The notes under the pieces are model-generated. The model was not told the origin of the DNA and did not search any database. It saw nothing but the letters and a program-made list of their open reading frames with translations. A program made the position numbers and the translations under genes. Positions 26,650-35,599 of a stretch of DNA of 64,000 nucleotides are shown piece by piece (positions within the stretch are counted from its first letter, which is position 1; each line of letters begins with the position of its first letter). Source of the DNA: Clostridium pasteurianum. Lineage in GTDB: Bacteria > Bacillota > Clostridia > Clostridiales > Clostridiaceae. The stretch covers positions 1,736,001 through 1,800,000 of the forward strand of contig NZ_MCGV01000001.1 of NCBI RefSeq assembly GCF_001705235.1, written 5' to 3'.

Positions 26650-26773
26650 GTATATAAAACCTCACTCTTAATTAGTTTTCATTAACCACTGTCTTTAGCA
26701 TTAGTAATTTCTACCCTATCTACAGACTAACTTTGTACTTTAAATATACAATTTTATTAATAATTTTTCAAAT

Positions 26774-26811
26774 AAAAAGCAAGATTCATTCAAAACAGAA
26801 CCTTGCCTTTT
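26774..26811 (-). terminator. Terminator at the end of the type VII/TPR operon
   Basis: Stem AAAAGGCAAGGTTC with GAATCTTGCTTTTT (one G-T) and a 10-base loop, followed by TATTTG, just beyond the stop of the last TPR gene. Confidence 0.8.
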
Positions 26812-26815
26812 ACTT

Positions 26816-27949
26816 TTATAAACTATTTAAAATTTCTTTTATTTTCTTTATTATTTCCTCAAACTCATTGTTTTCTTTTGCTATACAAATAAGCTCCTCA
26901 TAATACTTTATAGCCTTTTCGCCGGTTTCCTTTACCCTATCATATTCACCTAATTTTTTATAAATTAAAACCAATTTATATGGGGCTTTTGCAAAAGAAG
27001 AATACAATTTCGATTTATCATTCTTTATCAAAAATTTATAACACTCAGCCGCTTTATAATAATCCTTAATTTTCATAAGAACCTCTGCTTTAAATACATA
27101 AGCTTTAAAGCAGTTATTATCAATTTTTATTGCCTCATCATACCATCTAATGGCCTCTTCATATTCTGCTATTTTTCTATACAAGCTTCCTTTTACTGTA
27201 TATATATCAGGATCATCATTTTTCATTTTAATTGCCCTATTAATCCACTCCAGAGCTTCATTGTATCTTTTACTGCTCATCAGAATAAGAGCTTTATTTA
27301 CATATCCTATTACCCTTTCAGGATTAACTTCAAGGAACTTTTCTATATAAATAAGAGCTTTATCATAAAGGCATCTTCTGTTGTAAATGCTTGCAATTCT
27401 TAGATAAGGATCTCCATCATCTTCCTTTAAACTTGCAATTGTAATATATGTATTTATAGCTTCTTTAGTTTTACCTAGCTTTTCTTCAATTCTTGCTTTC
27501 GAATAGTATGCATCTATATATTTATTGTCCTTATCAATAAGTAACTGAAAGCAGTAAATTGCATCGGCAAATTCACCTGCTTTTTCAAGTGAAATTCCCT
27601 TATTATACAAAGCTGTTTTGTTATCTTCATTATTCTTTATAACCATATCAAATTGATCTGCTGCTTTTTTAAAATCACCCTGTAGAAATAAAACATTTGC
27701 TTTTTCACTCATTGCAAGCTCATCATTTGGCATAATATGAAGTGCCTTATCATAATATTCTACTGCATTATCATAATTTTTTAAAACAGTATAATTTGCA
27801 GCTATATTTATAAGCACCCCAAAATCATCTTTATTAAATTCCAGAGACTTTTTAAAATATTTTATTGCCTTATCATAATTACCTACAAGATTTAAATTTA
27901 ATGCCATCTTCTTATATTTATCCGCGCTGTCCAAATTCTTATTTGACAT
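26816..27949 (-). CDS. TPR-repeat protein (type VII locus)
   Basis: A 377-residue protein made almost wholly of tetratricopeptide repeats (about nine, with N-Y-D-K-A-I-K-Y-F and E-A-I-R-W-Y-D-E-A-I type helices), cytosolic and without signal peptide. Near the C-terminus it carries YSSFAKAPYKLVLIYKKLGEY, a segment shared with the TPR proteins at 27977-29272 and 30835-32160, so the three are paralogues. It is the last gene of the long WXG100/EssC gene run. TPR proteins bind other proteins; a chaperone or assembly role in type VII export is inference. Confidence 0.88.
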   Translation of the reverse strand: MSNKNLDSADKYKKMALNLNLVGNYDKAIKYFKKSLEFNKDDFGVLINIAANYTVLKNYDNAVEYYDKALHIMPNDELAMSEKANVLFLQGDFKKAADQFDMVIKNNEDNKTALYNKGISLEKAGEFADAIYCFQLLIDKDNKYIDAYYSKARIEEKLGKTKEAINTYITIASLKEDDGDPYLRIASIYNRRCLYDKALIYIEKFLEVNPERVIGYVNKALILMSSKRYNEALEWINRAIKMKNDDPDIYTVKGSLYRKIAEYEEAIRWYDEAIKIDNNCFKAYVFKAEVLMKIKDYYKAAECYKFLIKNDKSKLYSSFAKAPYKLVLIYKKLGEYDRVKETGEKAIKYYEELICIAKENNEFEEIIKKIKEILNSL

Positions 27950-27976
27950 TATACCACCCCTATAAACCTATCTTGT

Positions 27977-29272
27977 TTATAATTCATTATAATTTTTATC
28001 AATTTTCTTACATCTCTCCATATCTTTTTCTGCATCTTTTTTCATACCTTGATACTCGTAATACTTGGAACGATAGTAATAAGCTCCTGCATAATTTTGA
28101 TCTAAAGCTATTGCATAGTCGTAACATTCTTTAGCATCATCATATCTTAAAAAGTGAGTAAGCAATATTCCTTTAACCACATAAAATTCCGGTATAAATC
28201 CACTGGAACTTATAATATCATCATAATATGTAATAGCATATTCACATGCCTTATCTGTTTCATCCTTGTTTCCTATTTCTTTATATGCCAAATACATTTT
28301 ATATGGTGCTTTACCATAGGAAGCATACATTTTTGTCTTATCCCGCTCTATAAGAACATTGCAATAATAAATAACTTTTTTATACTTTTTCAGATTCATT
28401 AGAATGTTTATTTTCAAGATATAAGCTTCATAAAAATCAGGATCTATATTCAAAGTTTCATCCAAAAGCATAAGTGATTTTTCATACTTTTTTACGTTAC
28501 TATATATAAGTGCTTTTTCATAATACATTTTGGGATTTTTTCTATCAAGTTTTATAGCCTTATTCATAAGTTCAAGTGATTCGTCACTTTTACCAAGATA
28601 GTTTACCAAAACACCCTTAACGTAGTATCCTGAAGATTCTTCTGGATTTATCTCTATAAGCTTTTCCACATATTTCAACGCTGATTTATAATCCTTCATA
28701 TCAATATACAATTTTATTATGTCGGAAAATACTTTATTAGAATTACTAGATAAATTCATAAACTTACTATAAGTTGATAATGATTCCTCATAGTTCCCTA
28801 ATCTTTCTTCAAGCCTTGCTTTTGCTGTGTAAGCATCTTCATATTTAGGATTAATATCAATAGCCAAATTATAACATTTTATAGCTTGATCAGTGTCATC
28901 AAATATTTCATATACTAAGCCCTTATTATAATATGGGACTACAAACCTGCAATTAACATATATAGCCTTACTGTAATACCTTAAAGCATCTGAATATTTT
29001 TGCAGTTTAAATAGCATGTTTCCTTTTTCATTTAAAAGTAATTCATTCTTCGGTTGAAGCTCTATTGCATGTCCATAAGCTTCAGATGCCTCTTCATATT
29101 TACCCGTTTTATCAAATAAATCTCCAAGATTAGCATATACATCAAATTTATCTATACTAGTTTCCAAAGCTTTTTTATAATATTCTATAGCTTCATTATA
29201 CTTTCCCATTATTTTAAGATTATCGGCGAGTTTTTTATATTTATCCTCTTTATTTATCCCGAATTCTTTCAC
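27977..29272 (-). CDS. TPR-repeat protein (type VII locus)
   Basis: About 431 residues with ten or more TPR units (KYNEAIEYYKKALE, KYEEASEAYGHAIEL, KYSDALRYYSKAI and on). The shared C-terminal segment reads YASYGKAPYKMYLAYKEIGN. A GTG at 29270-29272 with GAGGTG upstream is preferred over the longer frame to 29287, which would swallow the ribosome site. Located between the 244-residue effector-like gene and another TPR gene, with 27-92 base gaps, in one orientation. Confidence 0.88.
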   Translation of the reverse strand: MKEFGINKEDKYKKLADNLKIMGKYNEAIEYYKKALETSIDKFDVYANLGDLFDKTGKYEEASEAYGHAIELQPKNELLLNEKGNMLFKLQKYSDALRYYSKAIYVNCRFVVPYYNKGLVYEIFDDTDQAIKCYNLAIDINPKYEDAYTAKARLEERLGNYEESLSTYSKFMNLSSNSNKVFSDIIKLYIDMKDYKSALKYVEKLIEINPEESSGYYVKGVLVNYLGKSDESLELMNKAIKLDRKNPKMYYEKALIYSNVKKYEKSLMLLDETLNIDPDFYEAYILKINILMNLKKYKKVIYYCNVLIERDKTKMYASYGKAPYKMYLAYKEIGNKDETDKACEYAITYYDDIISSSGFIPEFYVVKGILLTHFLRYDDAKECYDYAIALDQNYAGAYYYRSKYYEYQGMKKDAEKDMERCKKIDKNYNEL

Positions 29273-29364
29273 GTACAAACACCTCAATTAAATTTTAAAT
29301 AAAGTTTAGTTAAAACAAATTACATTCTCTAGTTACAATATCTAAATCAAAGTTAATTTCCGTA

Positions 29365-30099
29365 TTACTCGAACGTATCTTTTGGGGAATTTCTTCTTTT
29401 TCCATATGAAGAATTATTTTTAGCCATGAGTTCAGCAATATCCTTAATATCACGTCCTTCAAACTCTTTACCTAATAGTTTTATATACTTTTCCGAAAAA
29501 TTTATATTCTTTTTTATTTCAACACTATCTACACCTTTTAGTGAATTTGCCATATACACATAATTATCTGCAATAAATTTTTCTTGATTTTTATGCGAAT
29601 TATATAAATTAGGCTTATTCCCCAAAACATTATAAAAGTAATACTCTTTCCCGGACCTGGACAAATCGCTAATTTTCTTCATATTAATGCCTTTCCTAGT
29701 AACTTCTAACTCACATCGTTTTAATTTACTGCTTTCATCCTTTACTTCATATCGATAAAAATTGTTTTTCAATATCTTTTGTAAAACCTTTGATGTAATT
29801 AGAAATCCACCACCCACAAGTGTAACCATGACTTGAATCTTAGGTTCGTTAAAAAACTTTTCTAATTTTTTAGACGACAGCTCTGGTATATCACGTTTAA
29901 ATGTATCCCTACGTATTTTTAGTACTTCTTTATCAACATCCTCAAAATTGCTTTTCATGTTCATTTCTACACTTAGACTCTTCTTTTGCCAACTGTCTTC
30001 GGGTGATTCTAATTTAAAATTGCTATTTTGTCCTTTAATGTTTTTCATGTCGGTCATACGACCACTTAATTCGTCCCATTTTAAAAATATCTCATTCAT
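29365..30099 (-). CDS. Putative type VII substrate or accessory protein, unknown domain
   Basis: A 244-residue protein I do not recognise. Its start, MNEIFLKWDELSGRMTDMKN, resembles the start of the effector-like protein at 33350-34441 (MGEILLNCNELNAKASSVNK), which suggests a common secretion-related N-terminus. A short hydrophobic Gly-rich stretch (VMVTLVGGGFLITS, near residue 95) is followed by a basic, polar C-terminal half. It lies directly after a WXG100 gene, the usual place for a substrate. It could be a small toxin, but no catalytic motif is visible. Confidence 0.6.
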   Translation of the reverse strand: MNEIFLKWDELSGRMTDMKNIKGQNSNFKLESPEDSWQKKSLSVEMNMKSNFEDVDKEVLKIRRDTFKRDIPELSSKKLEKFFNEPKIQVMVTLVGGGFLITSKVLQKILKNNFYRYEVKDESSKLKRCELEVTRKGINMKKISDLSRSGKEYYFYNVLGNKPNLYNSHKNQEKFIADNYVYMANSLKGVDSVEIKKNINFSEKYIKLLGKEFEGRDIKDIAELMAKNNSSYGKRRNSPKDTFE

Positions 30100-30152
30100 A
30101 GGCTTCCCTCCCTGTTTTAAATTGATCTTTACATACCATGTCCTATATTATT

Positions 30153-30449
30153 CTAGTATACTTCATCAGCATTTCTATATTGGTTAACCTTATCTTTCAG
30201 CTGATTTGAGATATTCTGTAAATCACTAGCATATTGTCTCCCCTTGCTCTTTAAGCTTCCATAACTACTCTCAAATTTTGAACCAGACTTTCCCTTCCAG
30301 TCCTCACAAACTTCAGTCATTAGCTTATCTAAAGAATTCATTATGTCTGTAGTCTTACTACTCATTTTTTTATATTTTGCTGCTATGCCTTCTATCTCTT
30401 CAGCATGGACTAATATTTCTTGATTACTTCCACCATATCCACAATCCAT
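30153..30449 (-). CDS. WXG100-like secreted protein
   Basis: 98 residues from the ATG at 30447-30449 (GGAGGAG upstream). It is helical with the central hairpin C-E-D-W-K-G-K-S-G-S-K-F-E, the W-x-G turn of WXG100/ESAT-6 proteins, and the length is typical. A C-terminal YRNADEVY may be part of the secretion signal (YxxxD/E-like). It precedes a putative substrate gene, so it may be a dedicated partner for it. Third WXG100 gene in the locus. Confidence 0.85.
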   Translation of the reverse strand: MDCGYGGSNQEILVHAEEIEGIAAKYKKMSSKTTDIMNSLDKLMTEVCEDWKGKSGSKFESSYGSLKSKGRQYASDLQNISNQLKDKVNQYRNADEVY

Positions 30450-30483
30450 ATTAAATCTCCTCCAAACCTTGTTCACTCATCTA

Positions 30484-30834
30484 TTAATGATTGCTTAAAA
30501 ATTTACATATAACACTTAAAATTATAAGTACAGTTCCTATATTTCTGATAGTACCAAGCAACTTATTTCCCTTATTAAATTCACTTTCAGATGCTTTTCC
30601 CTCATTATATAACTTAACAATAGCTTTCTCTCTCTTTTGTATTTGTAAACTAATACATATTGCTGGTGACATAAATCCTACCATAAACATTACAAAGGAA
30701 ATACCAGCTCCCATCTTTTGCAATATTTCAAATGGATTCGCTAAAAAAAACACTAATTCTAAAATAATAATGGCTATACATATAGAAACATTTCTTTTAA
30801 ACTTTTTATTAACTTCATCTATTTCGCTGTTCAT
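30484..30834 (-). CDS. Small membrane protein of the type VII locus
   Basis: 116 residues with three or four hydrophobic segments (ICIAIIILELVFFLANPF, MGAGISFVMFMVGFMSPAIC, IRNIGTVLIILSVIC). The ATG directly follows the stop of the TPR gene upstream, and the WXG100 gene is 34 bases on, so it is operonic. Not recognised; it might be an immunity protein for a neighbouring substrate, as small membrane proteins often are in such loci, but that is only inference from position. Confidence 0.65.
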   Translation of the reverse strand: MNSEIDEVNKKFKRNVSICIAIIILELVFFLANPFEILQKMGAGISFVMFMVGFMSPAICISLQIQKREKAIVKLYNEGKASESEFNKGNKLLGTIRNIGTVLIILSVICKFLSNH

Positions 30835-32160
30835 TTATAGTATATTTTCAATCCCCTCATTATTTTTTATTATTTCACGAAATTTTCCGTCGAGATCTAC
30901 GCACTTTTTCATATCCTTTTGTCCTTCTTCTATATTACCCTCTGAAATCCTAAATTTACCTCTTAGATAATAACCTTCAGCATAAGAAGGATCTAATTCC
31001 ACGGCATAATCATATAACTCTTTAGCTTCTGCCTTTTTGTTAGCAAATACAAGCAGCTCTGCTTTAAGAGAATAATAATCAGGAACAAACTGCCACATAT
31101 TGATGTATACATCTAATTCCTTTATTCCTTTTCTACAATTTTCTTCAACCTTAAGTTTATTTTCTGACTTCTTGTAAGCTAAGAACAGTTTATATGGGGC
31201 CCTAGCAACGGATGCATAATATTTTGATTCATCCTTTTTTATAAGCTCTTCATAACACTTAGCTGCTTCTTCATATTTTTCTAATTTCATAAATAGATTT
31301 GCCTTTGCTATATACGTCACAAAATACTTCCCATCTATTTCTATAGCTTTATCATAATTTTTAATAGCTTCTTCATAATTTTTTAAATTGGAATAAGTAT
31401 TTCCCTTTCTGTAATAGACCTCTGCATTGTTCTTGTCTACTTCTTGCGCTTTTTCAATCCATTCAAGAGCCTCTTCATACTTTCCTAATGAATTTAAAAG
31501 CAGTCCCTTATCAAGATATCCTATAACTTTTTCCGGGCTTATTTCTATAACTTTATTTATGCTTTCTATAGCTTTTTCATAAAATCCTATTTTATTATAA
31601 ATACCTGCTATATAAACAAAAGGATCGCTATCTCCCTCTTTTACACCCGCAAGCTCTTCATAAGTATTTATAGCATCCTTATGCTTTCCACTTTCTTCAA
31701 ATACCCTTGCCTTACCATAATACGCATCAAAATACATTTTATCTCTTTCAATCAATTCATCATAAGCCCTTATTGACTTTTCCTTTTCATCCATTTTTTC
31801 TAGACACAAAGCTTTATTAAAATACGCAATCTTATTATCATGATTTATATATTTTGCTTTATCATAACAAGTAAGTGCTTCTTCATACCTTTCAAGGATA
31901 AATAGTACATTTCCTTTTTCAACAGTAACAAAATCATTTTTATTATTTATGTTAAGCACATTGTCATACACTTTTAAAGCTTCTTCATACTTATTCATAT
32001 TACATAAACATGCTGCAATAGCTGTATTAACATTTACATTGTTCTCATCTATTTCAAGAGCCTTTTTCAAATATTTCAAAGCCTCATCGTATTTTTCTAT
32101 TGCATTTAATCTAAGTGCCATGACAACATAATTTTCAACTTTATCCTGAGTCTCTTTCAA
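30835..32160 (-). CDS. TPR-repeat protein (type VII locus)
   Basis: 441 residues, nearly all TPR units (KYDEALKYLKKALEIDENN, RYEEALTCYDKAKYIN, NYEEAIKNYDKAIEIDGKY). The shared segment YASVARAPYKLFLAYKKSEN links it to the other two TPR paralogues. TTG start at 32158-32160 with GAGGTGATAA upstream. Its stop abuts the ATG of the next gene. Confidence 0.88.
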   Translation of the reverse strand: MKETQDKVENYVVMALRLNAIEKYDEALKYLKKALEIDENNVNVNTAIAACLCNMNKYEEALKVYDNVLNINNKNDFVTVEKGNVLFILERYEEALTCYDKAKYINHDNKIAYFNKALCLEKMDEKEKSIRAYDELIERDKMYFDAYYGKARVFEESGKHKDAINTYEELAGVKEGDSDPFVYIAGIYNKIGFYEKAIESINKVIEISPEKVIGYLDKGLLLNSLGKYEEALEWIEKAQEVDKNNAEVYYRKGNTYSNLKNYEEAIKNYDKAIEIDGKYFVTYIAKANLFMKLEKYEEAAKCYEELIKKDESKYYASVARAPYKLFLAYKKSENKLKVEENCRKGIKELDVYINMWQFVPDYYSLKAELLVFANKKAEAKELYDYAVELDPSYAEGYYLRGKFRISEGNIEEGQKDMKKCVDLDGKFREIIKNNEGIENIL

Positions 32161-32222
32161 AAATTATCACCTCTTACATTCTATTTCCTATTCTTTTTCA
32201 ATAGTAAACTTTCTACCATTTC

Positions 32223-33329
32223 TTATTTATACTTCAAATAATCTTCAACTTTACTGCTTATTATCTTTGAATAGCGGTCACCAATGTCAATTACCTTTAT
32301 TAAATTATTTACTGCTTCTTCCCTATTATTTACAACTAAATATACTTTGGCTAAAAGTATATTTGCAAACTCTAAATTTTCAGGTTCTTCTGCATTGTCC
32401 ATAACTTCATTAAGAAATGTATCAACACCTTTAAAATACTCATAATCACCAGTTTCTATATATATATACGCTAATTGCATAATAACTTCTAATCTTATAT
32501 TTATACAGGTTACATCTTCGTATATTGTAAATAAAATCTCTATAGCCTCATTGTTAAATCTATTTTTACTTAACCTTCTTCCACATTTAATATATTCTGA
32601 TGTTCTATAAAAACAATTGTATCTATTTATATATGCTCTAAAAGCGATAGCTTCATCAATACAATTTAAATTCAGGCATAAATCATCATACACATGAATA
32701 GCCTCTCTATATCTTTTCAAATAGTATAATAATCTAGCAAGCATTCCATATGCATATCCATTATTTAAATCCATATCAAGAACCTTATAATACATCTTAA
32801 TAGCTTCATCATATTGTCCATTTTTTTCGCAATCCATAGCCATAATTAAATATGGCTTAACTTTTTCATCCTGTTTTTCAAATGCATCATGTACATTAAA
32901 TTTTTCCTTTAAGCTATTATTGTTTTTTATTGCTTTTCTAACCTGCTTATGTATCTTTTTGGGCATTATCTGAAAAACTTTAAGCAAAGGAAAATCTGTA
33001 GCACATATTATAGTTGCAGGTATTGCTAGTAATGCTGATGAAACGCCAAATCCCATAAATATAGTAATAAATATAGTTTGAAAAGTAGCTAAATCATTTT
33101 TAAATACATCAATACCATAATGTAATTCTCTAAATAAAGCCAATGAAAAAAGTATAAGACTTATTAATATAGTTAAAATTAAATCAATAGCAAAAAATGC
33201 CCAAGCCGGGACTCTTTCTTCAATAATCCACCAATATGAAAAATAAGCTGAAACTCTAAAGGGCTTCTTTAACCAATACTTTAAATTTTCTATATTAAAA
33301 TATTGTCTGTCTACATATTTATTAGACAT
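32223..33329 (-). CDS. Membrane TPR protein (type VII locus)
   Basis: 368 residues. After about 45 residues come two membrane segments (VPAWAFFAIDLILTILISLILF and FITIFMGFGVSSALLAIPATI), then TPR repeats in the cytoplasm (GQYDEAIKMYYKVLDMDLNN, RYREAIHVYDDLC). It does not carry the A-P-Y-K segment. It is the only membrane-bound member of the TPR set outside the kinase, so it could dock the soluble ones at the secretion site; that is inference. ATG follows GAAGGAG, and it lies 20 bases after the effector-like gene. Confidence 0.85.
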   Translation of the reverse strand: MSNKYVDRQYFNIENLKYWLKKPFRVSAYFSYWWIIEERVPAWAFFAIDLILTILISLILFSLALFRELHYGIDVFKNDLATFQTIFITIFMGFGVSSALLAIPATIICATDFPLLKVFQIMPKKIHKQVRKAIKNNNSLKEKFNVHDAFEKQDEKVKPYLIMAMDCEKNGQYDEAIKMYYKVLDMDLNNGYAYGMLARLLYYLKRYREAIHVYDDLCLNLNCIDEAIAFRAYINRYNCFYRTSEYIKCGRRLSKNRFNNEAIEILFTIYEDVTCINIRLEVIMQLAYIYIETGDYEYFKGVDTFLNEVMDNAEEPENLEFANILLAKVYLVVNNREEAVNNLIKVIDIGDRYSKIISSKVEDYLKYK

Positions 33330-33349
33330 AGTACACTCTCCTTCTATTA

Positions 33350-34441
33350 TTAATTAGTTATAATATCATTTGTACTATTATATATAGTTCTTAAATCTGA
33401 CATCGGTGGATACAAAGGTATAGAATTGCAATATGAAAAACCTTTAACATAATCTACAGCTTTTACTTTTTCCGCAGCAGAGATTCCTAAAGGTAATGCC
33501 TTTCCTGGCTTATACCTGATTATCTTCGATGCATTATTTACATATTTACCACCTAATAAATCACTCTTATAAATGCCCATGGTTTCTTTAACCCCTTGAA
33601 TTGGATGAGCGAGGTATTTAAAGTCTCCTCCTTTTTCAAAATTAGCGCATGATTTAACTTTTGAAACAATACTTTCACTTTTGCTAATCTTACTGCTAAG
33701 AGCTCCTGCTTTACTTGCCAAAGATCCAGGATTTATAAATAATGCTGCTGTAGAATCTGCAATCTCTGTACCATCATATATTCTCGTTCCCCATTTACCA
33801 AGTTTACTTTCAGCTAATGATTTTAATGGCGATTCTTTTCCCTCAACATCTCCAATAAAATCTGATCCGCTCGTTGCAAGCATCGAAACTCCTACAACCC
33901 AACCAACTGGACCTCCAGCTGCAATAAATGTAAGTGCTGTAACTATACCTGCTACATCACCAATATAAGGGTTATTATATACTGCATTCCATATAGCTCC
34001 TATAACGCCGTAATTTTTTTGTCTTTCAAAACTCTGACTCTTTATCGTATCAGCTTTTTTATTAATTGTAACAAAGTCACTTTTTATTTCTTTTTTTACA
34101 CTTGTTCTAAGTTTCTTTTTTATCGCCTTAGCACTAGAAGGATCGGCATAAATTGCATCCATATTGCTTCCAACACTTTGATCCACCTGACTAAAAACCT
34201 TAACTGCCTCATTAAGTATAGAAGCTACTTCCATCATGCTTGCTGATAATGCTTGACCTGATTTATGTACATCATACATTCTGTCGGTTATATCCCTAAC
34301 AAACTTTCCCGCTTGGTCACTATCGAACTGATTCACAGCAGCCTTTATTTCATTTTGAATACTATCTATTTCACTCTTCAGTTTATTTACCGATGAAGCT
34401 TTCGCATTTAATTCATTGCAATTTAGTAATATTTCACCCAT
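33350..34441 (-). CDS. Putative type VII effector with helical N-terminal domain
   Basis: 363 residues. The first 110 or so form an LXG/WXG100-like helical domain (MGEILLNCNELNAKASSVNK ... SGQALSASMMEVASILNEAV). The middle has a Gly/Ala-rich hydrophobic region (GIVTALTFIAAGGPVGWVVG), and the C-terminal 150 residues are basic and of unknown fold. The layout matches polymorphic substrates of Firmicute type VII systems. No known toxin motif is visible. A WXG100 gene lies directly upstream (54-base gap), a usual arrangement for a partner. Confidence 0.72.
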   Translation of the reverse strand: MGEILLNCNELNAKASSVNKLKSEIDSIQNEIKAAVNQFDSDQAGKFVRDITDRMYDVHKSGQALSASMMEVASILNEAVKVFSQVDQSVGSNMDAIYADPSSAKAIKKKLRTSVKKEIKSDFVTINKKADTIKSQSFERQKNYGVIGAIWNAVYNNPYIGDVAGIVTALTFIAAGGPVGWVVGVSMLATSGSDFIGDVEGKESPLKSLAESKLGKWGTRIYDGTEIADSTAALFINPGSLASKAGALSSKISKSESIVSKVKSCANFEKGGDFKYLAHPIQGVKETMGIYKSDLLGGKYVNNASKIIRYKPGKALPLGISAAEKVKAVDYVKGFSYCNSIPLYPPMSDLRTIYNSTNDIITN

Positions 34442-34495
34442 AATCTAGCCTCCCACCATATGTAATTATTGCCGATATATAATTCCGAATTAAAT

Positions 34496-34798
34496 TTACT
34501 GTATGGTTGATTTTCCACTTAAATCATTATCAGTTTGCTCAAACATCTCTACAATCTGTTTAAGGCTATTTCCTGTATTATTTAAATTATCAACGCAACT
34601 TTGAAGAAGTTTTACAGTATTATTTTGAACTTCATCCATAAACTTAGTTTTAGAATCACCTTCCCAGTTTTCATTCAGGCTTTGGACATATTTTGATTGA
34701 AATTTGTTAAGCACTTCCTGCACAATTTTAGCATCATTTAAAAAATCAGAAGCGACAGCACTCACCTGCTCTTCCTGCATTTTAATTCTTCCAGCCAC
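34496..34798 (-). CDS. WXG100 family protein
   Basis: 100 residues, helical, with the turn L-N-E-N-W-E-G-D-S-K-T-K-F at the centre and a second helix ending EMFEQTDNDL. GTG start after GAGATG. A palindromic repeat of about 150 bases separates it from the next WXG100 gene upstream, so the two may differ in expression. Confidence 0.88.
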   Translation of the reverse strand: MAGRIKMQEEQVSAVASDFLNDAKIVQEVLNKFQSKYVQSLNENWEGDSKTKFMDEVQNNTVKLLQSCVDNLNNTGNSLKQIVEMFEQTDNDLSGKSTIQ

Positions 34799-34841
34799 AA
34801 AATCATCTCACTTTCTTTATAATTAAAACTATGTATTTATT

Positions 34842-34987
34842 ACATTAAATAAAATTTAATAAGACTTGCTTCAAATTATAAAAAGACTTAGAAATTTTAA
34901 TTTGTCTGAGCTTTTTTTCAGCGAGTTATTAAAATTTGTTAGTATTTTTATAATTTGAAGCTTAGTCTTATGATTTTTATTTAATGT
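34842..34987. repeat. Long palindromic repeat, copy 4 (inverted)
   Basis: A palindrome of about 146 bases (ends ACATTAAATAAAAT and ATTTTTATTTAATGT), with outer homology to copy 2 running on to about 35010 (TTTCAAAATACTATTGCTTCG). In complement the centre reads AATAACTCGCTGAAAAAAAG then CTCAGACAAATTAAAA, matching the centres of the other copies. It fills most of the 246-base gap between two WXG100 genes inside the type VII operon. Confidence 0.82.
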
Positions 34988-35044
34988 TTCAAAATACTAT
35001 TGCTTCGCAATATTTATAACTGCTAATTAGATATATAAATCTAA

Positions 35045-35317
35045 TTAACCCCTTGCATCTACTTCTCTGAACTTCTGAGCTTGTTGTTTTAACTCAGTTG
35101 ATATCTGCTGAAGTAATTGGACATATCCTGTCATAGTTTTGCTCCACTCTTGGTATTCTCCAAAGAATTTTGTTGCAGATACACCGGCCCAGTTTTGTTG
35201 TACACCTGCTATACCTGATCCTAATCTACTTACCATCTGCTGTGATTCCTCACTTGATTGTGAAAATTGTCCTGCTAATGATTCTAATTCTTCTGGCGTA
35301 ATTTTTATTAAAGCCAT
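35045..35317 (-). CDS. esxA: WXG100 family protein (EsxA-like)
   Basis: 90 residues, the canonical ESAT-6/EsxA length. It begins MALIKITPEELESLAGQFSQ, has the turn V-Q-Q-N-W-A-G-V-S-A-T-K-F, and ends in a helix EQ-rich at KQQAQKFREVDARG. This is the best match to the standard type VII substrate. It directly follows the YukD-like gene (17-base gap). Secreted as a helical-hairpin dimer; the symbol is by analogy. Confidence 0.93.
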   Translation of the reverse strand: MALIKITPEELESLAGQFSQSSEESQQMVSRLGSGIAGVQQNWAGVSATKFFGEYQEWSKTMTGYVQLLQQISTELKQQAQKFREVDARG

Positions 35318-35334
35318 TTATAACACCTCATTTT

Positions 35335-35598
35335 TTAATATATTTCCAGGATGTTTCCATCCCAAATAGCGTTTTCTCTTAAAGTTGAATTCTTATCCAG
35401 CTTTTTTCCATTAACATAAAACTGTTTATCTTTTAAAATTTGTTTATCAGTACTGCTCATTTGCAGCAGGGAAGGATAAACTAAATTCATTATGTTCTGG
35501 AGGCTTTCATCTAAGGGTAAATCGAAGTCTGCTTGTCTGTTTTTATCTCTAATTCTAACGGTTATGATAATATTATTAACCTTACTAATATCAAACAC
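35335..35598 (-). CDS. esaB: YukD/EsaB-like ubiquitin-fold protein
   Basis: 87 residues with a ubiquitin-like pattern: IIITVRIRDKNRQADFDLPLDESLQNI, then FYVNGKKLDKNSTLRENAIWDGNILEI. This is the small cytosolic YukD/EsaB component found in Firmicute type VII loci. GTG start immediately after the TGA of the EssC gene, so translation is probably coupled. Its role in other systems is regulatory. Confidence 0.88.
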   Translation of the reverse strand: MFDISKVNNIIITVRIRDKNRQADFDLPLDESLQNIMNLVYPSLLQMSSTDKQILKDKQFYVNGKKLDKNSTLRENAIWDGNILEIY

Positions 35599-35599
35599 C

